From Terriglobia bacterium (lineage in GTDB: Bacteria; Acidobacteriota; Terriglobia; UBA7540): a DNA stretch of 24,962 nt. The stretch is taken from the NCBI GenBank assembly GCA_030049455.1, contig JASIKV010000011.1:1-24962 (forward strand). Direction: 5' to 3'. The notes under the pieces are model-generated. The model was not told where the DNA came from. It ran no database searches and saw only the letters and a program-made list of their open reading frames with translations. Position 1 is the first letter of the stretch. Every line of letters begins with the position of its first letter. Shown here piece after piece: positions 7,633 to 14,287 of this stretch. Both the position numbers and the translations under genes were made by a program.

Positions 7633-8235
7633 TTAGCCCTCGAACTTCAACATTTTCCAACCAACATTGTCGCGATTCCCTCCGTACTTGGGATCCCCAA
7701 AAAAACCTTCAATGGTCTGGCGCCGCACGAGCGCGAAAAAGTCTTTGCCGCTCGCGCCCGATTGGGTGCTCAGTGCATCGGATTCGAGCTTTTCGAGAAT
7801 TGCAGTCTGCTGCGCAAAATCCAGATCGGAGAAGGAGCGGTCTGAGACCTCCCTTGTCAGTTCCGCCAGACGGCTTAATCCCCTTTCATAGGTGGGGCGG
7901 TATTTCGCGAATTCTCCCGCCAGGCTGAGATCGATATAGTGGACGACGCCCGCCCACTTGGCCCCGGGATCCTGATCGGCGGGAATGATCTGCTCCGTGA
8001 TGGCCTCGACGCATGCAGCTTGCGCCTGGGTAAAGTATTTGAAGGGCACCGCACCGGATACCGCCGGGGTGTCCGTCCGGGCATGATGCGCCATTTCGGG
8101 AGCAGCCAGGAGCTTGACCCAGGCTTGCGGCAGGTTAATCACGCCCAGGCAGATCGCGCATCGATGGAGAAGGCTGCGTCGTGAAGTTTTCTGCGCATCC
8201 CTCCTTTCCGGTCCCGCCCACGCCGCCTCAGCCAT
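7633..8235 (-). CDS. Gluconate 2-dehydrogenase subunit 3-family protein
   Basis: A 200-residue small subunit of the type that accompanies FAD-dependent membrane sugar dehydrogenases. Residues about 18-45 form a twin-arginine-like export signal (TSRRSLLHR followed by the hydrophobic stretch CAICLGVINLP). The remainder matches the family: FTQAQAACVEAITEQIIPADQDPGA split across helices, HYIDLSLAGEF, and a tail with IEGFFGDPKYGGNRDNVGWKMLKF. In characterised FAD-glucose/gluconate dehydrogenases this subunit carries the Tat signal and helps export and mature the folded catalytic subunit. Its ATG overlaps the last 8 bases of the GMC gene (ATGGCTGA), and a strong AGGAGG lies 5 bases upstream at 8241-8246, so translation is coupled. 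Family assignment rests on the conserved tail and the neighbour. Confidence 0.88.
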   Translation of the reverse strand: MAEAAWAGPERRDAQKTSRRSLLHRCAICLGVINLPQAWVKLLAAPEMAHHARTDTPAVSGAVPFKYFTQAQAACVEAITEQIIPADQDPGAKWAGVVHYIDLSLAGEFAKYRPTYERGLSRLAELTREVSDRSFSDLDFAQQTAILEKLESDALSTQSGASGKDFFALVRRQTIEGFFGDPKYGGNRDNVGWKMLKFEG

Positions 8236-9886
8236 TCAATCCTCCTCCCTTCCACGCACGCACGATGTGGCCGCTCACCCAGTAAGCCAGCGCCTCGATG
8301 GTCAGGCTGGGATTACCGCCGCCCGCATTTGTCATCAAGCTGCCGTCGGCGACAAAAACGTTGGGAACGTCGTGCACACGACCCGTACGATCAGTAACTG
8401 AACTGCGAGAATCCGTCCCCATGCGGCAACTCCCGCTCTGATGCTGCCCGAGGGGTCCAGCATGCTCGGGCCTGCCGGCGCGGTGGATGGTGAATTTTGC
8501 CCCTGCCTCCTTCAGCAGGAGCTCGGCTCGCGATGCCAGCCATTCCTGCTGGGGGAAGCTCCAGGCGTGGGCACGATTCGTCACCCTGGCCGCCCGAATC
8601 CCGTCAGAATCGCGCAGCTCAGGATCGAGGTCCACGCGATTGCTTTCGCGCGGAATACCGTGGGCAATGCAATAGACGCGAATATGTTTCCAGAAGTACG
8701 TGCGATAGAAATCCTTGAATTCTCGTCCCCATGGTTTCATCCCTTCCGGGCGAGGCACGGTATCGATCACGCGAATGGGGAGGCGACTGAAGCTGTTATA
8801 GATGACCCCGCCCGCAGGAACCTCGGCGTGCTCGAACTGGAAGTCAAGCGCGCAACTTGGTCCTGGTCCTAATGCGTCACCTACCGTTTCGTCGAAGAAC
8901 CCGAAGACAACGGCGCCTTCGTCCTGGTTGACGTGGCGCCCTACCTGGTCGCGCTGGTTGCCCAGACCCGTTGGGAACCACTTGGACTGCGAATTGAGCA
9001 AAAGCCGCGGCGTCTCCGTAGCCGAGGCCGCAACCACGATGACCCGGGCGGATATTCCCTGCCAGGGCCCCTTCCCGGACCGGCAGACCACGCCGTTCGG
9101 ACGCCCGCTTGCGTCCACCGTGATCTCCCGCACCAAGGTTTCCGGGCGGAGCGTGCAAAGGCCGGTTTTGAGCGCCTCGGGGATTACCGTCACGGCCGTA
9201 TCCGACTTGGCGTCAACCTCGCATCCGTAGCCCAGGCAGCAAGGGCAGCGGATACATGCGGGTCTTCCGCGATACGGCTGGGAAAGAATCGCCAGGGGAG
9301 GATGGAAGGGCTTCCATCCCAGCCGCCGCGCCGCGGGGTACAACACCTCCGCCTCGCGATTATCCGGCAGCGGGGGCATCGGATAGTCCTTCTGACGCCT
9401 TGGACCGTAGGGTCCAGGTTCGCCGCAAACCCCCAAATCGTATTCCGCCTTTTCGTAATACGGCTCAAGGTCGTCATAACTGATGGGCCAGTCTTCGACT
9501 GTCGAGCCCGCCGGGACGCCATAAAGGGTTTTCAGCCGGAATGTCCCAGGGTGATACCGCCAGGCCAGGGCTTGATAACTTTTGGTGCCGCCACCCACAC
9601 AGCGAGCTACCGCGCTGAATTCGCCGTCGAAGGGAGTGACAACCCGCGAGGGTTTGCCGGGATCGGGGCGGAAGCTTTGCACCTCTCCCGGATAGGGGCC
9701 GAAGCGCGGCCCATGTGGGTTCCAAGGCTCTTGAGAATCGAAAAGCTCATCGTGGCCAAAGTCGGAAGCCGTAAAACTGGGCCCACGCTCCAAAAGCATA
9801 ACGCGCAGGCCGGCGACGGCTAATTCCTTGGCAACTATGCCGCCCCCCGCACCCGCTCCCACCACGATTGCATCAACCTGCTCCAT
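8228..9886 (-). CDS. GMC-family FAD-dependent oxidoreductase with a CC-x4-C (FeS-type) motif
   Basis: A 552-residue flavoenzyme, catalytic partner of the subunit-3 protein. Residues 4-38 hold the FAD dinucleotide motif (DAIVVGAGAGGG, with the acidic end at LLERG). The GMC active-site pair is His482 in HQSGSCRMG and Asn525 in GGGNPSLTI, with FVADGSLMTNAGG between them. A cysteine cluster at 211-222 (CIRCPCCLGYGC) contains the spacing CC-x4-C, which in Burkholderia FAD-glucose dehydrogenase binds a 3Fe-4S cluster. It lacks its own signal and is probably exported with the Tat-bearing small subunit, to oxidise a sugar or sugar acid in the periplasm. The frame is open to 9991, but ATG 9886 starts directly before the FAD motif as in the family. 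No cytochrome c subunit gene follows. Confidence 0.92.
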   Translation of the reverse strand: MEQVDAIVVGAGAGGGIVAKELAVAGLRVMLLERGPSFTASDFGHDELFDSQEPWNPHGPRFGPYPGEVQSFRPDPGKPSRVVTPFDGEFSAVARCVGGGTKSYQALAWRYHPGTFRLKTLYGVPAGSTVEDWPISYDDLEPYYEKAEYDLGVCGEPGPYGPRRQKDYPMPPLPDNREAEVLYPAARRLGWKPFHPPLAILSQPYRGRPACIRCPCCLGYGCEVDAKSDTAVTVIPEALKTGLCTLRPETLVREITVDASGRPNGVVCRSGKGPWQGISARVIVVAASATETPRLLLNSQSKWFPTGLGNQRDQVGRHVNQDEGAVVFGFFDETVGDALGPGPSCALDFQFEHAEVPAGGVIYNSFSRLPIRVIDTVPRPEGMKPWGREFKDFYRTYFWKHIRVYCIAHGIPRESNRVDLDPELRDSDGIRAARVTNRAHAWSFPQQEWLASRAELLLKEAGAKFTIHRAGRPEHAGPLGQHQSGSCRMGTDSRSSVTDRTGRVHDVPNVFVADGSLMTNAGGGNPSLTIEALAYWVSGHIVRAWKGGGLNG

Positions 9887-9954
9887 CGCTGGCTCTCGAT
9901 TTTGCGATTGAAATCCCCGACATTCAGGGCATTGCCGTAAAATGAATCTCGTGC

Positions 9955-11079
9955 TTACAGATGGAGCGTGAAATCGCGGTAGCTTGGCCAACCTTCGATG
10001 GACTCGGCTTGCTTTATGCCGCGGCCAATCGCCTCCGCCACAACCTCTGCGGCGAGCGCGCCGACAGCCGAGACAGGAACGTCGCGCCGCAAACTGCGAG
10101 TTGAAAGAGCGTAGAGCTGGTCGCCGTCCCCCGTCGTGTGGTAAGGGTCAATTGCCCTCGCACCGCCACAGCTTGCCATCATGGCAATCTTGGTTAACTG
10201 CATCTTGTCAAAATACACGTTTGTCGCCACTACGGCCAAAGTGGTGCTGTGCAGCAGTTCGTCGCTCAGCTTGAGAGATGCATGCGCGGGGGGCTCCGCC
10301 AACTGCCGTTTAATGGTTTCGGTAAGGCCGATAAAGCCTTTTCCGTCCTGGCGACGTGCTCCGGCCAGAACCTTGCGAGTTCGCCAATCGAAGATGTCGC
10401 CTGATGCGTTCACCACCGCTAGAGCGCCGATCACGATTTCTCCAAGGCGAAGGCTGGCGGTACCCAAACCGCCTTTCATCCCCGGAAATCCTTCCGCGCG
10501 CAGCATTTTCCCAACGGTTGCTCCGGCGCCCGCTCCGATGTTTCCTTCCGCGACCGGCCCGGCGGAAGCCGCCAGGCAGGCCTTATACCCCGCCTCGGCA
10601 TCGGGGCGTATTCTCCCATCGCCGATGGGGAGATCATCAATGACGGCCCCCACCACGATGGGAACACGAATATTTGGAACACCCCAGTCGTAGCCGATGT
10701 GATGTTCATCAAGGTACTTCACGGCTCCCGGCACGGCTGCGAGCCCCATAGGGCCACCGCCTGCCAGCAAGATGCCGTGGATTCCTTCCAGCAGGCTGAC
10801 GGGCTGCAACATCACGCCCAATTGCTCGCCTGGAGCCGAGCCGTCGTAGTCCACACCGGCCGTAACCTCATTGTCGAAAAGAATGGCCGTACAACCGGTG
10901 GGCCGGCGCGAGTCCGTATAGTGCCCCACCCTTACGCCCTGAACGTCTGTGATCGAACCCGGACCTGGCTCAGATTCGCTCGCCTTCTGGGGCTTCTCCT
11001 CTGTGGCTGCGCCGAACAGGCCGATACTCCCTGAGCCAGCTAGAACTCTATTGAACTCTCGGCGATTGAATTTCGACAC
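9955..11079 (-). CDS. P1-family (S58/DmpA-NylC-like) Ntn peptidase/amidase with Tat-like signal
   Basis: A 374-residue self-processing N-terminal-nucleophile hydrolase. The N-terminus KFNRREFNRVLAGSGSIGLFG looks like a twin-arginine signal. The body from about residue 40 matches the P1 family: GSITDVQGVRVGHYTD, GCTAILFD, LLAGGGPMGLAA, and GNIGAGAGATVGKM. The nucleophile region is HSTTLAVVATNVYFDK at 277-292; the Thr of the STT motif (Thr279) probably becomes the new N-terminus after autocleavage, as in NylC (Asn-Thr site). The GTG start at 11079 is supported by GGAGG six bases upstream; the open frame back to 11364 would run into the preceding gene and has unlikely composition. Relatives cleave N-terminal or D-amino acid/beta-peptide amides and nylon oligomers. 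Its place between NanE-NanK and a GMC dehydrogenase suggests an amide or peptide-linked substrate. Confidence 0.88.
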   Translation of the reverse strand: MSKFNRREFNRVLAGSGSIGLFGAATEEKPQKASESEPGPGSITDVQGVRVGHYTDSRRPTGCTAILFDNEVTAGVDYDGSAPGEQLGVMLQPVSLLEGIHGILLAGGGPMGLAAVPGAVKYLDEHHIGYDWGVPNIRVPIVVGAVIDDLPIGDGRIRPDAEAGYKACLAASAGPVAEGNIGAGAGATVGKMLRAEGFPGMKGGLGTASLRLGEIVIGALAVVNASGDIFDWRTRKVLAGARRQDGKGFIGLTETIKRQLAEPPAHASLKLSDELLHSTTLAVVATNVYFDKMQLTKIAMMASCGGARAIDPYHTTGDGDQLYALSTRSLRRDVPVSAVGALAAEVVAEAIGRGIKQAESIEGWPSYRDFTLHL

Positions 11080-11085
11080 GATCTG

Positions 11086-11090
11086 CCTCC
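11086..11090 (-). promoter_or_regulatory. Shine-Dalgarno GGAGG fixing the GTG start of the P1 peptidase
   Basis: On the minus strand GGAGG is followed after six bases by GTG at 11079-11077. This decides against the much longer upstream open frame. Confidence 0.7.
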
Positions 11091-11213
11091 AGGATAATAG
11101 ACATTGAAAAGGCGCTGCCCAACGAAGCGGCCCCACTGGCGGTGAGATAGTCCCTGCGTTTCCATTGCTTGGGTTCTTTTTGGGTTGAGAACTGCAGCGG
11201 CCATAACTGCTTC

Positions 11214-12878
11214 CTAATCCGGTGTACGCATGGTTGTTTGGGCGCAGCTTTGCCTGCTGTGGTTGAGGTCGAACGCCCGTTCGAAGGCGAGAGCGGCGGC
11301 GCCCACTACGCCACCATAATATCCAAGCTCCGACGCCATCACCCGAAGCCCCCGGCTCTCCCACGGGCGGACAAGTTTGGCCATTTCGTCATTGAGAACG
11401 GAAATCAGCAGTGGGTTGTTCTGAATCAGGCCGCCTCCGAAAATCAGCGCTTGGGGATCCAGAAGCGCCACCACGGTTGCGCAGCCCCTGGCGAGGTGCC
11501 GGGCCAGGGTTTGAACTGCCGCGCGGGCTGTCTCCTCACCGGAATTGGCCGCCTCGATCACTTGCGCCGCGGATGTGTACGAGTTGCCGGCATAGCGGAT
11601 CAGCGCCGAGGCGTTCACATAGGGTTCGAGACATCCTTGCACACCGCAGGAGCAGGGCAGGCCATCGGGCATGATAGGGATATGCCCAACCTGATTGGCA
11701 ATGGAGTGGGCGCCTCCATTCAGAGCTCCGGCAACGTAGCAGCCACCCCCCAAGCCTGTCCCCAGCGTGAGACATACGAAATCCTCAAAGGATTTTGCGG
11801 CCCCAAAGTGCTTTTCGCCAACCGCTAACGCATTCGCGTCATTCTCGACAGCCACGGGGAGTCCGGAGATCGCTGAGAGCTCCTCTCCGATCCTGGCGCC
11901 CGTCCAGCCCGGCAAATTGCCGGTTGCATACACCACGCGGCCATTCAGCGCATCAACCCAACCAGCAGTGGCGACTCCCATGGCGACAGGATTATAGCCG
12001 GTATCCTTAGCGTGCCTGGTTGCACTCTCGGCCACGCGTTTCAAATTATCGAGCATCGCGCGCGCCCCGGATTGAGCGGGCGTCTCGACCGTGGACTTGA
12101 ACAGGAGCGTGCCGTCTGAGCGCACCACGCCGTACTTCGTTTGAGTTCCTCCAAGATCGATCCCAATCGCATGGCTTACCTTGTTGCGACGCGAATATTC
12201 GCTTTCTATGGCTGCCGCAAGGGTGCGCGCGATATCTGACGGTCGCGTAATGGCGGTGCCCACGACGACGGCCAGAGCCCCTGCGGCCACCGCCTGCCGC
12301 GCCTGGTCAGGCGACGATATGCGGCCCTCGGCAATTACCGGGACGCTGGTGGCACTGACCAGATCCCGGATGAAATTTGGATCAAAATCCTGAACGTACT
12401 TGGTCTCTTCTGTGTACCCTCGAAGAGTGGACAGGACAAAATCCGCGCCTGCCTCGGCTGCAGCGATTGCCTCCGCGATCTCGGCGATATCGGCGAGCAC
12501 GGGAACCTTCAACCTCTCGCGAATTTCGCGAATACGCTCCAGCGCCCCCGATCCTTTGCCGCGGACCGTGCAATCAAGGGCAACCATATCCGCTCCCGCC
12601 TCGACGAGCGCTTTTGCTGATTCGAAAGAGGGCGTGATCAGAGGCAGTCCGTCATTATGCCGAACCTTCTGGATGCCGATAAGGGGCACACGTGTGACGC
12701 CGCGAATGGCGCGAATGTCGGCAGGCCCATTCGCCCGAATCGCCGCCGCTCCCCCCGCTACCGCCGCCGCCGCGAAGCGCGCCATGAGTTGCGGGTCATG
12801 GAAGACCTCGCCTTCCGTCGCCTGACATGACACGATTAATCTTCCCTGAATCGCACGCATTACTTCACCTGCCGTCAT
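11214..12878 (-). CDS. nanEK: Bifunctional N-acetylmannosamine-6-phosphate 2-epimerase / N-acetylmannosamine kinase (NanE-NanK fusion)
   Basis: A 554-residue two-domain cytoplasmic enzyme. Residues 1-228 are a NanE epimerase (ManNAc-6-P to GlcNAc-6-P): GRLIVSCQA, Lys71 in PLIGIQKVR, GADMVALD, STLRGYTEET, Glu184 in VIAEGR and AVVVGTAITRP; the Lys and Glu are the family's catalytic pair. After a short linker, residues 236-540 are a ROK sugar kinase: phosphate loop GIDLGGTQTK (239-248), catalytic Asp347 in VENDANA, GTGLGGG, and the zinc set His399, Cys409, Cys411 and Cys416 in CSCGVQGCLE. The usual Glu of ExGH is Gln396. Together they would phosphorylate ManNAc and epimerise it. ATG 12878 follows GAGG by 8 bases; TTG 12905 and ATG 12860 are alternatives. 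First gene of a minus-strand unit, divergent from the GntR regulator. Confidence 0.92.
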   Translation of the reverse strand: MTAGEVMRAIQGRLIVSCQATEGEVFHDPQLMARFAAAAVAGGAAAIRANGPADIRAIRGVTRVPLIGIQKVRHNDGLPLITPSFESAKALVEAGADMVALDCTVRGKGSGALERIREIRERLKVPVLADIAEIAEAIAAAEAGADFVLSTLRGYTEETKYVQDFDPNFIRDLVSATSVPVIAEGRISSPDQARQAVAAGALAVVVGTAITRPSDIARTLAAAIESEYSRRNKVSHAIGIDLGGTQTKYGVVRSDGTLLFKSTVETPAQSGARAMLDNLKRVAESATRHAKDTGYNPVAMGVATAGWVDALNGRVVYATGNLPGWTGARIGEELSAISGLPVAVENDANALAVGEKHFGAAKSFEDFVCLTLGTGLGGGCYVAGALNGGAHSIANQVGHIPIMPDGLPCSCGVQGCLEPYVNASALIRYAGNSYTSAAQVIEAANSGEETARAAVQTLARHLARGCATVVALLDPQALIFGGGLIQNNPLLISVLNDEMAKLVRPWESRGLRVMASELGYYGGVVGAAALAFERAFDLNHSRQSCAQTTMRTPD

Positions 12879-13076
12879 ATCGGAAACCTCGCTGAATCGC
12901 CGCAAAGAAAAATTGCGAAAAGTAAAATCCTAAGGCCTGCCCTAATATTTTCCCACCTCCGTCGCCGCTCACTTCACTGGCGTCGTGAATCAGCCATTCA
13001 ACCGGCCCGACAGCATAGCAGGGCGGCTCCCGCCGTCGCCATGCGCGCTCCAAAAAAGCTTCAAGAAAAAAATCGC

Positions 13077-13106
13077 TTGACAAAGTAGCATCTTCATAGC
13101 TATATG
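13077..13106 (+). promoter_or_regulatory. Probable sigma70-type promoter of the GntR-family regulator
   Basis: A perfect -35 box TTGACA (13077-13082) is followed after 18 bases by TATATG (13101-13106), a fair -10 box. Transcription would start near 13113, inside the operator-like repeats and about 38 bases before the GTG start. This is the clearest promoter in the window. Confidence 0.6.
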
Positions 13107-13127
13107 TCTAGTTCGAATGTCTAGACA
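13105..13127. promoter_or_regulatory. Operator-like element: TGTCTAG direct repeat ending in the palindrome TGTCTAGACA
   Basis: TGTCTAG occurs at 13105-13111 and again at 13118-13124, spaced 13 bases apart, with the palindrome TTCGAA between (13112-13117). The second copy completes a perfect 10-bp palindrome TGTCTAGACA (13118-13127). HutC-subfamily GntR regulators of aminosugar genes (NagR, DasR) recognise sites built on TGGTCTAGACCA, which share the TCTAGA core. The element overlaps the -10 box and start site of the regulator's own promoter, as expected for autorepression. Binding by this regulator is inferred. Confidence 0.6.
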
Positions 13128-13150
13128 AATGAAGCACAGGGCAATGAAAA

Positions 13151-13960
13151 GTGGATTCGGCGGTGACTACGTCAACTCAAACCATCACACCATTTTCCTC
13201 CATTCGAATTGACAAGGATGCGTCAACGCCCATTTATCTGCAGATTGCCGAGGCCATCGGTTCCTTGCTTGCCAGCGGAGTCTTGCCTCCGGGGTACGTT
13301 CTGCCGCCGGAGCGAGTGCTCTGTGAGCAGTTTGGCATCAGCCGAATGACGTTGCGGCAAGCCACGAGCCTGCTCGATCGCGAGGGCTTAATTAATTCGC
13401 GGCGGGGCGTGGGAACCGTAGTCACGCACAGCCGCCTGCGCAAGCAACAACAGGAGGTGCGCAGCTTCAGCGAAGAAATCCGAGCGCGCGGCGGGCGCCC
13501 GGAATCGCGTTTGATCTCGCTCGATCTGGCTGTTCCGGCGGCGCCTGTGCGGGACTTTTTCGAACTGCATGACCAGCAAAAGGTATACGAAATTCAGCGT
13601 GTGCGCTTGAAGGATGGTGAGCCCCTGGCGCTAGAACTTGCCCGCATTCCTGAACGCTTGTGTCCGGGACTTGAGCGTTTCGACTTGGCAAGAAGTTCCC
13701 TGTACGAGGTTTTGGAGCGATCGTACGGGCTTAGGCCGGAAGCATGTAACGAAGAAATCTCGGCGGAGATCCCGACTTCACAACAGCGGAAACTATTGGG
13801 CTTACCGGCACGGACGGCCGTTCTTGTCATCAATCGCAAGACCTACATGGAAAACGAACGCCCTCTTGAACTCACACGTTCCGTGTTCCGTGGTGATCGC
13901 TACAGCGCGATCGTACATTCGCGCAAAAGCAAGTCAATCTTGCAAACGACGAGCTCTTAG
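13151..13960 (+). CDS. GntR-family (HutC subfamily) transcriptional regulator with UTRA domain
   Basis: A 269-residue repressor-type protein. Residues about 22-93 form the GntR winged helix: TPIYLQIAEAIGSLLASG, LPPERVLCEQFGISRMTLRQ, LLDREGLINSRRGVGTVV. Residues about 108-262 are a UTRA ligand-binding domain: SFSEEIRARGGRPES, YEIQRVRLKDGEPLALE, LYEVLERSYGLRPE and PLELTRSVFRGDRY. This architecture is that of NagR/DasR/PhnF, which bind phosphorylated sugars or related small molecules. GTG 13151 is the farthest in-frame start, with a weak GGGC ribosome site about 9 bases upstream. It is transcribed divergently from nanEK and carries an NagR-like palindrome over its own promoter, so GlcNAc-6-P or a related aminosugar phosphate is the likely effector (inference). 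Confidence 0.93.
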   Translation: MDSAVTTSTQTITPFSSIRIDKDASTPIYLQIAEAIGSLLASGVLPPGYVLPPERVLCEQFGISRMTLRQATSLLDREGLINSRRGVGTVVTHSRLRKQQQEVRSFSEEIRARGGRPESRLISLDLAVPAAPVRDFFELHDQQKVYEIQRVRLKDGEPLALELARIPERLCPGLERFDLARSSLYEVLERSYGLRPEACNEEISAEIPTSQQRKLLGLPARTAVLVINRKTYMENERPLELTRSVFRGDRYSAIVHSRKSKSILQTTSS

Positions 13961-14287
13961 AGACGGTGAAGATCAGCGGATGAAAACGTCTCCCGGGTCC
14001 AGTCGTTGCTTACTGGGTGTCGGCATCATGGCTGCTGTTTCCGCCAAATGCCGAAAATTCGACGCGAGCTCGGTTTGGGGAATCCGTCGGGTGCCATGGG
14101 TGCCATCCTCGCCGGGGGCCGGGTCTCGTTGAAAATCATCGGGTGGCATCGGGAAAGAATCGCCTGTTTGGGGATTTGCAACAATTGAAATTTGAATTGC
14201 ACTACAAGCGTCGGGAAGCATTGGGCAGAAGCCATCCGCAGCATGCGCGAAGTAGAAGTTGACGTGCGCGGAGTGTGAGGAGTGGAG
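13961..14287. other. 327-base region between GntR regulator and TonB receptor; near-palindrome, no clear gene
   Basis: The region should carry the promoter and leader of the receptor gene. A 50-codon open frame at 13980-14132 begins with a signal-like stretch (MKTSPGSSRCLLGVGIMAAVSA) but then loses any protein character; I do not call it a gene. An AT-rich block at 14174-14205 contains an 18-base near-palindrome. No confident -35/-10 pair or terminator for the GntR gene is visible. Confidence 0.5.
14182..14199. repeat. Near-palindrome CAATTGAAATTTGAATTG upstream of the TonB receptor
   Basis: Sixteen of 18 bases are symmetric (CAATT, AAATTT, AATTG, with mismatched G at two mirrored positions). 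It lies 88 bases upstream of the receptor start in the most AT-rich part of the spacer. It may be an operator; no known regulator consensus is recognised. Confidence 0.35.

Noticed and set aside
8933..9823. 296-codon plus-strand open frame
   Set aside because: Antisense shadow of the GMC oxidoreductase, whose FAD and active-site motifs are intact.
11080..11364. 95-residue N-terminal extension of the P1 peptidase
   Set aside because: It overlaps the end of nanEK, has no family similarity, and a GGAGG-GTG start with a Tat-type leader exists at 11079.
12865..13083. 72-codon minus-strand open frame upstream of nanEK with a hydrophobic stretch
   Set aside because: It starts at TTG, covers the divergent promoter region, overlaps the nanEK start and shows no recognisable family.
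13980..14132. 50-codon open frame with a signal-peptide-like start before the TonB receptor
   Set aside because: Only the first 22 residues look protein-like; the remainder and the other frames give no family match.
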